Assembly: GCF_023698535.1 (NCBI RefSeq)
Contig: NZ_JALJCL010000004.1
Coordinates: 124,001 to 188,000, forward strand
Direction: 5' to 3'
Source of the DNA: Halorientalis regularis
Lineage (GTDB): Archaea; Halobacteriota; Halobacteria; Halobacteriales; Haloarculaceae
DNA length: 64,000 bases
The first letter of the stretch is position 1. Every line of letters begins with the position of its first letter. The notes below the pieces were generated by a model. That model made no database searches. It worked only from the letters and a program-made list of their open reading frames with translations, and had not been told where the DNA came from. Below, in pieces: positions 8,095 to 17,157 of the stretch. Position numbers and translations under genes: made by a program.

Positions 8095-9417
8095 TCAACC
8101 CTCGACCAGCGCGGCTTCCAGAACCTCCAGCGGGTGGCGGATCTCGTAGCCCGACCCGTGTTCCATCTGCATCGCACAGGTCGGACACTCCGTCATGCCC
8201 GTCTGCCCCTCGGCCTCCTCCATCTCCTCGAACATCTCCTCGCCGATGGCCATCGATTTCTCGTACTTCTCGGCCTTCCAGCCGTAGGTCCCCGAGATGC
8301 CCGAACAGGAGTCGCCCACGTCCTCGACCCCGACGCCGTCCAGGTCCCGGAACAACTCGACGGCCTGCCGGTCCAGCCCCTGGTTCCGGGCGTGACACGG
8401 TGCGTGGTAGGCCAGGTCCTCGCCGTCCCCGTCGATCTCGGCGTCGCCGAGTGCCCCACGGAGGTCCTCGTGAATCCGCAGGTACTCCAGAGCCTCGTAG
8501 GTGTGGGCGGCCACGTCGGCAGTGCCCTCGATGGTAAAGAGCTCGGGGTACTCCTGGCGGAGCGCCATCGAACAGGAGGTGCAGGAACAGATCACGTCGT
8601 AGCCCTCGTCGATCAACTCCGAGAAGGACGAGATATTGGTCTCTGCGTCCCGGCGGGCGTCGTCGAGCATCCCGTTGGCGAACATGGGCGTCCCCGAACA
8701 GCCCTGCTCGGGGACGACGATCTCGTAGCCGAAGTGTTCGAAAGTCCGGACCATCGCCTTGGCCACTTCCGGGGTGTTGTAGTTGGCGTAACAGCCGTGG
8801 AAGTACGCGACGCGTTTGTCTTCACTCTGGACCTGCGCGCCACCTCGCTCCGCCCACCACTCCCTGAACGTCTGCGTGGCGAAGGCAGGGAACTCGCGTT
8901 CGGCAGTGAGGCCGAACAGTTTCTCGCCGAGTTTGCGGAGTGGCCCGTTGTTCGCGAGGGTGTTTGTCAGGCGCGGGAATTTGCTCCCGAGCCACGCCCC
9001 TTTGCGGTAGTTGGCGAGGATGCGGTTGCGCCAGTACTCGACGGAGAGCTTGCTCATCCCCTCCTCGACGTACTCGGCGCGGGCCTCGTTGTGCATCTGG
9101 CTGAGGGGCACGTCCGAGGGGCAGGCGTCGTCACAGCGCATACAGTTCGAGCAGTCCATGATCGACGGGTCGATGTCGGCGTCGTCCTTGCGCTTGAGCC
9201 GCCACTGCTCGGGCCCCTGGAACTTCGGGCCGGGGAACTCGTCGTCGACCTCGGCGACGGGACAGTTCGTGTCGCAGGTCGAGCACTTGTAGCAGTCGTC
9301 GGCCCCGGACCGCAGGTCCAGCTCCGACTCGGGGAACACGTCGACAGGCTCGAACTCGTCGTCGGGAATCTCGTCGTTCGGTACACCTGGGTCGTGGGGA
9401 GAGTCTGCGTCGCTCAC
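8095..9417 (-). CDS. glpC: Anaerobic-type glycerol-3-phosphate dehydrogenase subunit C
   Basis: A 440-residue iron-sulfur subunit. Two 4Fe-4S clusters are predicted from Cys42/45/48/52 and Cys89/92/95/99. Two cysteine-rich CCG-type repeats follow (around FHGCYANYNTPEVA and the PCHARNQGL / GDSCSGISG region). It carries electrons from the GlpAB flavoprotein dimer to the membrane quinone pool. The GTG start overlaps the glpB TGA (GTGA, 9414-9417), indicating translational coupling in the glpABC operon. Haloarchaea use this enzyme aerobically to oxidise glycerol-3-phosphate made by GlpK. Confidence 0.95.
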   Translation of the reverse strand: MSDADSPHDPGVPNDEIPDDEFEPVDVFPESELDLRSGADDCYKCSTCDTNCPVAEVDDEFPGPKFQGPEQWRLKRKDDADIDPSIMDCSNCMRCDDACPSDVPLSQMHNEARAEYVEEGMSKLSVEYWRNRILANYRKGAWLGSKFPRLTNTLANNGPLRKLGEKLFGLTAEREFPAFATQTFREWWAERGGAQVQSEDKRVAYFHGCYANYNTPEVAKAMVRTFEHFGYEIVVPEQGCSGTPMFANGMLDDARRDAETNISSFSELIDEGYDVICSCTSCSMALRQEYPELFTIEGTADVAAHTYEALEYLRIHEDLRGALGDAEIDGDGEDLAYHAPCHARNQGLDRQAVELFRDLDGVGVEDVGDSCSGISGTYGWKAEKYEKSMAIGEEMFEEMEEAEGQTGMTECPTCAMQMEHGSGYEIRHPLEVLEAALVEG

Positions 9418-10694
9418 GTGGTCTCACCTGCCAGCCTGCCCGCCAGAGTTCCGGTCGCCAGCGAGACGCCGCTGCCGGATTTCTCGGCCGCGAAGTCGTA
9501 GTTGCCCAGTACCGCGCCCGCCGCCCGGAGGTTGTCGAACTCGACCGCGCCCCGAGCACCACGGGGCCGCAACTCACGGTCGGGGTCGACGCCAAACCGG
9601 GCGAAGCGGTGGTCGCCGAAGGCGTCGTCGTCGAACCAGTCGTAGCGGTCCGGCGGGTGGGCGACGTGGCAGTCGAAGATGGGCTCCTCGACGCCCGCGC
9701 GGTCGGAGTCGATGCCCTTCCCGACCAGTCCGCCGGTCGCCAGCACGAACTGCTCGGCCGCGTAGGGGACCGTCGCACCGTTGCGGTCGACGGTCACGGC
9801 CGCGACCCAGTCGCCGTCCGCACCCGCCTCGTAGCCGACCACGGGGTTCCCGGTCTCGATGCGGACGCCTTCGCGGTCCAGCGCGTCGTAGAGCCGCTCT
9901 TCCAGTCGAAGGCCGGGGAGGCTCGGCGGCCCCATCGGAACCTCGAAGACGTCGACGCCGAGGTGGGACTCGAGGTCGGCCCGCACTGCCTCCGGGTGGT
10001 CGTCGCCCAGCACGGCCGGGAATCCCACCCGCGTCTCGCCATCGAGGTGGGTGGCGACGCGCTGGGCCAGTGCCCGGCGGATGCTCCCGTCCTGACTCTC
10101 CTCGCCGCCCTCGTCCCGGTCGAGCAGGTGCGCGAAGCGGGTCACCTTCGGGTCCGCACTCAACTCGACGGGAAACTCGACGGTGGCGCCGCGGGCCCGG
10201 AAGGGCGCGCCGGCCGCGTTCAGCCGGTCGGCCGACAGCGGCGCGTCGAATTCCACCAGCCGTTCGAACCCGACCAGCAGGGCGTCGCGCTCGTCGCTGG
10301 CCAGCCCCGCGGCCGCGCTGGCGGGATAGCGCGCCGTCGGCTTGACGCGCCCCCCCTGCGTCGGGACCAGCGCGTTGCGTTCCGTGTGGTTGCCCTCGTA
10401 GGTATCGTCGGCGAAGTCGTCGAACAACGCCAGTCCGGACCGAACTGCGTCCTCGCCGACGCGCTCGTAGGGGTGGCCCTCTGGGAGGTCGGAAAGCGCC
10501 GCGAAGGGGTCGACCAGCGGGCCCTCGCCGTCAGGCGTGTAGCCCAGCACGTCGATCAGGCCGCTAGCGTGCCGGAGCGTAGGCTGTTTGTACGAGACCA
10601 GGCGCACGTCCGCGCCGGCCCGGGCGGCCGAGACGGCGGCGGTGATGCCGGCCAGTCCGCCGCCGATCACCAGCACCTCCTGCTCAATCGCCAT
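9414..10694 (-). CDS. glpB: Glycerol-3-phosphate dehydrogenase subunit B
   Basis: A 426-residue FAD-binding subunit with an N-terminal dinucleotide motif [15 protein letters not shown] near residue 7 and the GlpB-type central region. It partners GlpA in the flavoprotein part of the complex. The ATG at 10694 lies 11 bases inside the end of glpA, so the two genes overlap and are probably translated together. It overlaps glpC by four bases downstream. Confidence 0.93.
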   Translation of the reverse strand: MAIEQEVLVIGGGLAGITAAVSAARAGADVRLVSYKQPTLRHASGLIDVLGYTPDGEGPLVDPFAALSDLPEGHPYERVGEDAVRSGLALFDDFADDTYEGNHTERNALVPTQGGRVKPTARYPASAAAGLASDERDALLVGFERLVEFDAPLSADRLNAAGAPFRARGATVEFPVELSADPKVTRFAHLLDRDEGGEESQDGSIRRALAQRVATHLDGETRVGFPAVLGDDHPEAVRADLESHLGVDVFEVPMGPPSLPGLRLEERLYDALDREGVRIETGNPVVGYEAGADGDWVAAVTVDRNGATVPYAAEQFVLATGGLVGKGIDSDRAGVEEPIFDCHVAHPPDRYDWFDDDAFGDHRFARFGVDPDRELRPRGARGAVEFDNLRAAGAVLGNYDFAAEKSGSGVSLATGTLAGRLAGETT

Positions 10695-12384
10695 CGGAGG
10701 CACCTCCGTCGAAGGCGGCGAAGTCGACAGCGTGATCGGCGTCCCCGGTCCCCGTCGGATCGAGCGCCCCACCGTCTCGATTCATCGTCGTTGCGTGGAG
10801 CGCGTAGCTGAGCATCGCCTGGGAGAGCTGTTCGCCCCACAGCGCGTGGCGCTGGCCCTTCCAGCGCTCCTGATACAGTTCGTCGAGTGCCGCGGTCGCC
10901 TGTTCGGCGTCGTACTCGGGGTGCAGTTCCCCCGCCATCGCGTGGGCGCAGAAGCCGCCCTGGCAGTTGCCCATCGACGCACGCGTCCGGATGCGAACTG
11001 CGTTGAGGTCCGTCCCCGACCCCTCGATGGCGTCCTGTAGTTCCGCACGGGTGACGCCCTCACACGAACAGATCACGGGGTTCGGGCCCTCGGTGTCGAG
11101 CACGTCGGACGCGCGGTCGCCGAGTCGCTGTTTGCTCCGGCGCGCGACCGGCGAGGTCAGCCCGAACTCGCCCATCGCGTCGTCGAGGACACGTTCGTCG
11201 CGGCTCCCCGGCAGGGGGACTTCGGCGGTCCGACAGGTGGCCGAGACCCCCAGTCGGTCACAGACGTGATCGCTGATGTCCTCGGCCATCATCCGGTAGG
11301 TGGTGAACTTCCCGCCGACGATGGTGGTGAGCCCCGGCAGGCCGTCCCGGTCGGCGTGGTCGAGCAGGAAGAAATCCCGCGTGATGTCCTCCGAGTCGGC
11401 CGTGCCGGAGTCCGGCGGTTCGTACAGCGGACGCACGCCCCAGTAGGATCGGATCGTCCGGGCCTCCTGCAGGACCGGGAGGAGCTTCGAGAGCTCCTCG
11501 ATCATGAGGTCGACCTCCCACTGTTCCTCGGGGTAGTCCTCGGGGTCCGCGACCTCCTCGTCGGTAGTCCCGAGGATGCAGGTGGTCTCGTGCGGGACGA
11601 CGATGTCGGCGTTGCCCTTCGGCTTGCACCGATTGATTACGGTGTCGACCTGCCGGACGTTCATGACGGTCATCACGCCCTTCGAGGGCCGGACCGCCAC
11701 GTCGACGCCGGCCATCTTGCCGATCCGGCCGGCCCACGCGCCCGTCGCGTTGATCACGTGGTCGGCCTCGATCCGCTCGGTCGTGCCCGCCGTCTCGTGG
11801 GTCCGTTTGCCGGGACCGCTCCCGTGTCGGACCGCCGCCCCGACGACCTCGCCGGCCTCGACGAGCAGGTCGGTCACCTCGGTGTGGGTCTCGATCCGCG
11901 CGCCGTGGTTCTGTGCGCTCGCGGCGTTGGCAACGCAGAGCCGGAAGGGATCGACCGCCCCGTCGGGCACCGCGATCGCCCTGTCCACGTCCTCGGCGAG
12001 GTAGGGCTCGCGCTCGCGTGCCTCCCGGCCCGAGAGGACCTCGGTCGGAATGTCACACTCCGCACAGCCCCGGAGTTTCCGCTCGAAGTACGCCTCGCTG
12101 TCCTCGGGGCGTTTGACGAACAGGCCGCCGGTCTCCTCGACGCAGTGGCTCGCGATGTCTTCGAGGACGTGGGTCTCCTGGATGCACTCCCGGGCGCTGG
12201 CCTGGTCGGCCACGGCGTAGCGCCCGCCGCTGTGGAGCAGGCCGTGCATTCGCCCGGTCGTCCCGTGGGTCAGGTTGCCCTGCTCGACGAGCGTCACGTC
12301 GACACCGCGCATTGCAAGGTCACGGGCGATACCACAGCCTGTCGACCCACCGCCGATCACCAGAACGCTCGGTGTGTCCGCCAT
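10684..12384 (-). CDS. glpA: Glycerol-3-phosphate dehydrogenase subunit A
   Basis: A 566-residue catalytic flavoprotein. The FAD motif [14 protein letters not shown] is near residue 7. A C-terminal BFD-type iron-sulfur domain has cysteines in ICSCEG (about residue 434) and GNCQGGFC (about 470-476). It oxidises sn-glycerol-3-phosphate to dihydroxyacetone phosphate. It is first in the glpABC operon and divergent from the ugpB remnant and glpK. An A/T-rich TATA element at about 12412-12421 lies roughly 30 bases upstream of the ATG. Confidence 0.95.
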   Translation of the reverse strand: MADTPSVLVIGGGSTGCGIARDLAMRGVDVTLVEQGNLTHGTTGRMHGLLHSGGRYAVADQASARECIQETHVLEDIASHCVEETGGLFVKRPEDSEAYFERKLRGCAECDIPTEVLSGREAREREPYLAEDVDRAIAVPDGAVDPFRLCVANAASAQNHGARIETHTEVTDLLVEAGEVVGAAVRHGSGPGKRTHETAGTTERIEADHVINATGAWAGRIGKMAGVDVAVRPSKGVMTVMNVRQVDTVINRCKPKGNADIVVPHETTCILGTTDEEVADPEDYPEEQWEVDLMIEELSKLLPVLQEARTIRSYWGVRPLYEPPDSGTADSEDITRDFFLLDHADRDGLPGLTTIVGGKFTTYRMMAEDISDHVCDRLGVSATCRTAEVPLPGSRDERVLDDAMGEFGLTSPVARRSKQRLGDRASDVLDTEGPNPVICSCEGVTRAELQDAIEGSGTDLNAVRIRTRASMGNCQGGFCAHAMAGELHPEYDAEQATAALDELYQERWKGQRHALWGEQLSQAMLSYALHATTMNRDGGALDPTGTGDADHAVDFAAFDGGASDGD

Positions 12385-12621
12385 CGCACTGTCGGTCACT
12401 TGGGCCGCTCGCACATATTTTTACCGCAGGCTTCCCACCGCCGATAAATCACAGAGAACACCTCTCAAAAACTGAAATCCGGGCGAAACGATTATCGTCT
12501 GTTCCGGTGTCCGGCCCGAACACGCATCGATGTACGACCGGACCCGTTGCACGGAGGATCGCCGAGTCCCGTCGCCGCCGGCGAGCGACCGGCGCAGTTC
12601 GGCCGACCGGGGGCGGTGACA

Positions 12622-13158
12622 GTGGCAGGCTCGAACCGATCCACCCCGGAGGAACACTCCCCGGAGCGGATCCGGGAGTTCGTGGCCGTGATCGAGGACA
12701 ACGCCGGGGGCGATCTCGGGCGACGAATGAACGAGGACGTCGACGACGAGGCGCTGGCCGCCCTCGCACGGGCATACAACGACATGCTCGACGACTGGGC
12801 CGACCGGTTCGAGTCGGTCGACGAGTTCGGCGGCTGGCTCGCCCAGCCCGATCAGCAGGTCCGCTGGCACGAGGCGACCGGCTACTTCCCGGTCCACGAA
12901 CGGGCGGTCTCGCAACTGGACCGCGAGGGGTAGTTCGACGAGAACCCCCACTACGCGACCGCGTTCGACCAGCTCCGGGAGACCCGCCAGTCCGTCGCCA
13001 CCAGCGGCGCACGCATCGGCCCGTTCGACACCGTCCGCACCATGATCGCCGAGGCCTACGAGGAGATGAGCGAGGGCCGGCCGGTCGACGAGGCGCTCGA
13101 ACGGCTCACCGACAAGGCCGAACGCCAGCTCCGCGCCTACGAGTCAGACCGGAGCTAA
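12622..13158 (+). pseudogene. Broken ugpB-like solute-binding protein remnant with in-frame TAG
   Basis: The frame from a GTG at 12622 runs to TAG at 12931, and then continues in the same frame for 74 more codons to TAA at 13156. Residues spanning the stop match the C-terminal part of UgpB-type glycerol-3-phosphate ABC substrate-binding proteins: FGGWLAQPDQQVRWHEATGYFPV before it and FDENPHYATAFDQL after it, then a MIAEAYEEMSEGR helix. The lipoprotein signal and most of the N-terminal lobe are absent. The first about 60 residues (PERIREFVAVIEDNAGGDL onward) do not look like UgpB, so the piece may be chimeric. It sits between glpA and glpK, where a transporter would fit. Confidence 0.75.
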
Positions 13159-13238
13159 CCCGTGGCTCCGGCGACCGGGCAGGTCCGATACCGCACGACT
13201 GCAGGTCGGCGATCCGCGACCGGGATCTCTGCGTAAGG

Positions 13239-13246
13239 TTTATTTT
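13239..13246 (+). promoter_or_regulatory. TATA box of the glpK transcript
   Basis: TTTATTTT is the only strong A/T block upstream of glpK. Its centre is about 27 bases before an ATG at 13270 but about 79 bases before the glpK ATG. Archaeal transcription normally starts 24-28 bases after the box, so transcription should begin at or next to the mini-ORF described below. Confidence 0.6.
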
Positions 13247-13269
13247 GGTACACCCTGCCTCTTACCGGC

Positions 13270-13317
13270 ATGACCGCAGTGGCAGTAAAGAAAACAGTCT
13301 CCGGTGCCAGCGAGTGA
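13270..13317 (+). CDS. Predicted leaderless leader peptide before glpK
   Basis: ATG at the predicted transcription start opens a 15-codon frame encoding MTAVAVKKTVSGASE. Its TGA at 13315-13317 ends four bases before the glpK ATG. No Shine-Dalgarno site precedes glpK itself, so ribosomes finishing this peptide could re-initiate on glpK. Two other genes in the window show the same layout (see findings). No homologues can be checked, and a chance frame is possible. Confidence 0.4.
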   Translation: MTAVAVKKTVSGASE

Positions 13318-13321
13318 CACC

Positions 13322-14863
13322 ATGACACGGGACAACTACGTGGGTGCGATCGACCAGGGGACCACAGGGACCCGATTCATGGTCTTCGACCACGGGGGGC
13401 AGGTCGTCGCCAACGCCTACGAGAAACACGAACAGATCTACCCGGAACCCGGCTGGGTCGAACACGACGCCGTCGAGATCTGGGAGAACGCCAAGACGGT
13501 CATCGAGCGGGCGCTGGACGAGGCGGGCATCGAGGCCACCCGACTGGCGGCGCTGGGCATCACCAACCAGCGCGAGACGACGGTCGTCTGGGACGCCGAG
13601 ACGGGCGACCCGATCCACAACGCCATCGTCTGGCAGGATCGGCGGACCACGGACCGCGTCGAGCAACTCGAACGCGAGGGGAAAGTCGACTGGATTCGCG
13701 AGAAGACGGGATTGGAGGCCGACGCCTACTTCTCGGCGACGAAAGCCGAGTGGTTGCTGGACAACGCCGACCCGATCAAGATGGAGCGGACCCGTACCGA
13801 GGACGCCCGGGACCGCGCCGAGGCTGGCGAACTCCTGCTGGGCACTATCGACGCCTGGCTGATCTACAACCTCACGGGGACCCACGTCACCGACGTGACC
13901 AACGCCTCGCGGACGATGCTGTTCGACATCCACGAGATGGCGTGGTGTGAGGACCTGCTCGCGGAGTTCTCGGTCCCCCGGGCGATGCTGCCCGAGGTGC
14001 GCCCCTCCTCGGACGAGGGGTACTACGGGTACACCGACCCCGACGGCTTCCTCGATGCGTCGATCCCGGTCGCGGGCGCGCTGGGCGACCAGCAGGCCGC
14101 CCTGTTCGGCCAGACCTGCTTCGACGCCGGCGACGCCAAGAACACCTACGGTACCGGTTCCTTCTTCCTGATGAACACCGGCGACCAGGCCGTCGAGAGC
14201 GACCACGGTCTGCTCACGACCGTCGGGTTCCAGCGCTCGGGCGACCCCGTCCAGTACGCGCTGGAGGGGTCGATCTTCGTCACCGGCGCGGCCATCGAGT
14301 GGCTCGAAGACGTGGCCCTCATCGACGACCCCGCCGAGACGGCCGAACTCGCCCGCTCGGTCGACGGGACCGACGGCGTCTACGTCGTCCCCGCGTTCAC
14401 CGGCCTCGGTGCACCCCACTGGGACGGCCGCGCCCGCGGGACCATCGTCGGGATGACTCGCGGGACGCGCCGCGAACACATCGTCCGCGCGACCCTGGAG
14501 GCCATCGCCTACCAGACCCGCGACGTGGCCGAGGCCATGGAGGCCGATGCGGGCGTCGAGATGGGGACGCTGAAAGTCGACGGCGGTGCGGTCAAGAACA
14601 ACTTCCTCTGTCAACTGCAATCGGACATCATCGGGACCGAGATCGCCCGGCCGGAGGTCGACGAGACGACCGCGCTGGGGGCCGCCTACGCCGCCGGCCT
14701 CGCGGTCGGCTACTGGGACTCGCTGGCCGAACTCCGGGACAACTGGCACGTCGACGCCGAGTTCGCTCCCGAGATGAACCCGTCCGATGCCGACGCACGC
14801 TTCGAGCGCTGGCACGACGCCGTCGAGCGCTCGAAAGACTGGGCCCGCGAGAGTGGTGACTGA
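13322..14863 (+). CDS. glpK: Glycerol kinase
   Basis: A 513-residue FGGY-family kinase of normal length. It phosphorylates glycerol to sn-glycerol-3-phosphate for the GlpABC dehydrogenase encoded divergently upstream. Motifs include the N-terminal GAIDQGTTGTRFMVFD phosphate loop, TNQRETTVVWD, IDAWLIYNLTG, and the C-terminal ATP-binding DGGAVKNNFLCQLQSDI. The ATG at 13322 gives the conserved MTRDNYVGAIDQ start. The next gene begins nine bases after the stop. Confidence 0.97.
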   Translation: MTRDNYVGAIDQGTTGTRFMVFDHGGQVVANAYEKHEQIYPEPGWVEHDAVEIWENAKTVIERALDEAGIEATRLAALGITNQRETTVVWDAETGDPIHNAIVWQDRRTTDRVEQLEREGKVDWIREKTGLEADAYFSATKAEWLLDNADPIKMERTRTEDARDRAEAGELLLGTIDAWLIYNLTGTHVTDVTNASRTMLFDIHEMAWCEDLLAEFSVPRAMLPEVRPSSDEGYYGYTDPDGFLDASIPVAGALGDQQAALFGQTCFDAGDAKNTYGTGSFFLMNTGDQAVESDHGLLTTVGFQRSGDPVQYALEGSIFVTGAAIEWLEDVALIDDPAETAELARSVDGTDGVYVVPAFTGLGAPHWDGRARGTIVGMTRGTRREHIVRATLEAIAYQTRDVAEAMEADAGVEMGTLKVDGGAVKNNFLCQLQSDIIGTEIARPEVDETTALGAAYAAGLAVGYWDSLAELRDNWHVDAEFAPEMNPSDADARFERWHDAVERSKDWARESGD

Positions 14864-14871
14864 GCCCCCAC

Positions 14872-16038
14872 ATGGACCTCGCAGAACGCATCCGGCGACG
14901 GCGGGAGAGTAGCGGTGACACACCGCTGATCCGCGACTACGACGCCATCAGTCCCGTCTCGCACGTCCCCGATCCGACCGGCCGGGGGCCGATCCTCGAA
15001 CGCCTGCTGGACGCCCTCGATCCGGTCTTCGACGGCGACCTGCCGCCCGAGGCCTACGTCTGGGGGCCCGCCGGTGCCGGCAAGTCGGCGGTCGTGACCG
15101 CGCTGTTCGATCACCTCTCGACGCAGGTCACCGGCTCGTCGACCGTAATTCACACGGCGACCCGCGCCAGCACCGGCGGCGACCTCGCGTTCGTCGCCGT
15201 CGACGCACGAACCGCCGACAGCCCCTTCGGCCTCTATCGGACAATCCTCGACGCCCTCGTGGACGAGCAGGTCCCGGCCCGCGGCGTCGGAACCGACCGG
15301 CTCCGGGACCGCCTCGCCCGCGAACTCGCCGGCGGCCGCGCGGTCGTCGTCGCCGTCGATCACGTCGGCGAACCCGCGACGCCGGACCTGGCGACCGTCG
15401 CCGATCACCTCTCGCCGCTGTCCCGCCTCTCGTGGATGGCCGTGGGCCGACCCGAACCGGCCGCCGTCGAGGCGTCGCTCCCGGCCGAGTGCATCGAGAT
15501 TCCGGCCTACCGCCGGCACGCGCTGGCGGACCTGCTGACGAGTCGGGCCTCCGCGGGGCTGGCCGACCGGGCCGTCGAACACGAGGGCGTCCGCGAGATC
15601 GCCGACTGGGCCGACGGTGACGCCCACGACGCCCTCGCGGCGCTGTTCGGGGCCGCCGACCGCGCCGCCGCGGCCGACCGCTCGCGCATCCACGGCGAGG
15701 ACACCACCGCCGCCATCGACGACGTGCCCCGCCCGTCCTGTGCGCTCGGCCGGGTCGTCGCGCTCCCCGAGAACCGCCAGCGTGTCTGCCGCGTCCTCGT
15801 GGATCTGGCCGACGACGAGCGGGCCTCCGTCGACGCCGCCACCGACGCCATCACCGCCCGGGTCGACCTCTCCCCGGGGACCATCAAGCGATTCCTCTAC
15901 GAACTCGCCGAAACCGGGATCGTCGAACGGGTTCGCAGTGACGCCGCCGGCGATCACGGCCGGCCGCCCAGCCGCGTCGAACCCCGCTTCCCGACCGCCG
16001 TCTTCCGCCGACTCTACGACCGCCGGGCCGGGAACTGA
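14872..16038 (+). CDS. Orc1/Cdc6-like AAA+ ATPase
   Basis: A 388-residue protein with the layout of archaeal Orc1/Cdc6 initiators: an N-terminal segment, Walker A GPAGAGKS at residues 65-72, a Walker-B-like strand VVVAVDHVGE near residue 165, and a C-terminal winged-helix region (LSPGTIKRFLYELAETGIVERV). The usual acidic Walker B Asp-Glu pair reads Asp-His here, so ATP hydrolysis may be altered. It lies nine bases behind glpK, an odd place for a replication gene. No origin-like AT-rich repeat region is adjacent. It is probably a divergent paralogue with a regulatory or accessory role. Confidence 0.75.
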   Translation: MDLAERIRRRRESSGDTPLIRDYDAISPVSHVPDPTGRGPILERLLDALDPVFDGDLPPEAYVWGPAGAGKSAVVTALFDHLSTQVTGSSTVIHTATRASTGGDLAFVAVDARTADSPFGLYRTILDALVDEQVPARGVGTDRLRDRLARELAGGRAVVVAVDHVGEPATPDLATVADHLSPLSRLSWMAVGRPEPAAVEASLPAECIEIPAYRRHALADLLTSRASAGLADRAVEHEGVREIADWADGDAHDALAALFGAADRAAAADRSRIHGEDTTAAIDDVPRPSCALGRVVALPENRQRVCRVLVDLADDERASVDAATDAITARVDLSPGTIKRFLYELAETGIVERVRSDAAGDHGRPPSRVEPRFPTAVFRRLYDRRAGN

Positions 16039-16039
16039 C

Positions 16040-16075
16040 GGCTCATCTCCGAATTCGCCCCCGGTCACCAGTGCC
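16040..16075. repeat. 36-base direct repeat, copy 1
   Basis: The stretch starting GGCTCATCTCCGAATTCG is repeated exactly at 16099-16134. Copy 1 lies just beyond the stop codon of the Orc/Cdc6-like gene and duplicates the last codons and stop of the ROK kinase gene. It looks like a short tandem duplication of that gene's 3' end. Confidence 0.9.
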
Positions 16076-16076
16076 A

Positions 16077-16098
16077 CCTGCGCCGACACTGGCGCAGG
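16077..16098. terminator. Hairpin between the two direct repeats
   Basis: CCTGCGCC (16077-16084) pairs exactly with GGCGCAGG (16091-16098) around a six-base loop. It lies between two convergent genes and between the 36-base repeats. It could end both transcripts or block RNA decay; no T-run follows. Confidence 0.4.
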
Positions 16099-16134
16099 GG
16101 CTCATCTCCGAATTCGCCCCCGGTCACCAGTGCC
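16099..16134. repeat. 36-base direct repeat, copy 2 (inside ROK kinase 3' end)
   Basis: This is the second exact copy, 59 bases after the first. On the minus strand it encodes the C-terminal residues TGDRGRIRR and the stop of the ROK kinase, so this is the copy in use. Confidence 0.9.
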
Positions 16135-17067
16135 GGCGGTCATCGCACTCGCGACTGCCCCTTTCACCACGATGTCGTCGCCGTACTCTGTCAGCCTGAT
16201 TTCGGGCACGTTCGAGACCACCAGCTCGGGCAGGCGCTCGCGGACGGGATCGAGGACCAGTTCGGGGTTGTTCAGCGCGACCGCGCCCCCGACGGAGATC
16301 GTGATCGGCGCGTAAGCGTGGACGATGGTGGCGATGCCGTGGCTGTTCCAGTGGGCCAGCCGCTCTATCACTCGATCGGCCAGCGGGTCCGCACCGGCCG
16401 CGTCGAAGACGGCTGCCGCGTCGAACCCGTCGCCCTCTAGCGGGAGGTCGGTCGCCACGTCCTCCCGCTCGTGGAGTATCCGGGCGTACTCGGGGATGTT
16501 CTCGCCGGAACAGAAGGCCTCCCAGTGGCCGGTGCCGCCACAGCCACAGGTCACTGGCCCCTCCGGATCGAGCGCGACGTGGCCGACCTCGCCGGCGTTG
16601 CCGTCCCACCCCGAGAGCAGGGTGCCGTCGACACAGACGCCCGCGCCGATCCCCGAGGAGATGGTCAGGTACACCATGTCGTCGGGCGCGTGGTCGGCGT
16701 AGAACCGTTCGGCCAGCACCCCGGCGTTGGCGTCGTTGTGGAGGTAGACGGCGTCGCTGTCGACGAGATTCTGGACCGGCCCGACGAGCGGAATCCGGTC
16801 CGCGCCGGCGACATTCACGGGGTTCTCGACCGCGCCGGCGGCGGTGTCGAGCGGGCCGATAGAGCCGATCCCGACGGCGGTGATCCGGGTCGTGGTCGTC
16901 CCGGCCGCCTCGCAGGCCGCCCGGACGGCGTCGAGGACGGCCTCGGTGACGGCGATCCCCCCCTCGTTCTGGGGCGTCGAGCGCCGGTCACGGCCGAGGA
17001 TCCGCCCCTCCACGTCCGTGACGACGGCCCGGAGGTTCGTCGCCCCGAGGTCCACTCCCGCGTACAT
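16102..17067 (-). CDS. ROK-family sugar kinase, probable glucokinase
   Basis: A 321-residue ROK kinase with the ATP site DLGATNLRAVVTD at residues 5-17, the sugar/catalytic motif NDANAGVLAE, the glycine-rich SSGIGAGVCVDG, and the zinc region GHVALDPEGPVTCGCGGTGHWE. In the usual motif a third cysteine follows the GC pair; here that place is His. It probably phosphorylates glucose or a related hexose. It sits two genes from KDG kinase and next to pyruvate kinase, in line with sugar catabolism. A GTG six bases upstream (17073) is better spaced from the CTTAAG TATA-like box at 17096-17101 and may be the true start. Confidence 0.85.
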   Translation of the reverse strand: MYAGVDLGATNLRAVVTDVEGRILGRDRRSTPQNEGGIAVTEAVLDAVRAACEAAGTTTTRITAVGIGSIGPLDTAAGAVENPVNVAGADRIPLVGPVQNLVDSDAVYLHNDANAGVLAERFYADHAPDDMVYLTISSGIGAGVCVDGTLLSGWDGNAGEVGHVALDPEGPVTCGCGGTGHWEAFCSGENIPEYARILHEREDVATDLPLEGDGFDAAAVFDAAGADPLADRVIERLAHWNSHGIATIVHAYAPITISVGGAVALNNPELVLDPVRERLPELVVSNVPEIRLTEYGDDIVVKGAVASAMTAGTGDRGRIRR

Positions 17068-17157
17068 TCTCACCCGAACGGTGGCCCGGCGCGCACTTAA
17101 GACCGTTCGCTCGCTCCCGCCGAGGAGTCACCCCGCAACCGACCGGCACACGGTGGG

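Noticed and set aside
14872-16038. Replication origin beside the Orc1/Cdc6-like gene
   Set aside because: No A/T-rich unwinding region or repeated origin-recognition boxes were seen; the flanks are coding.
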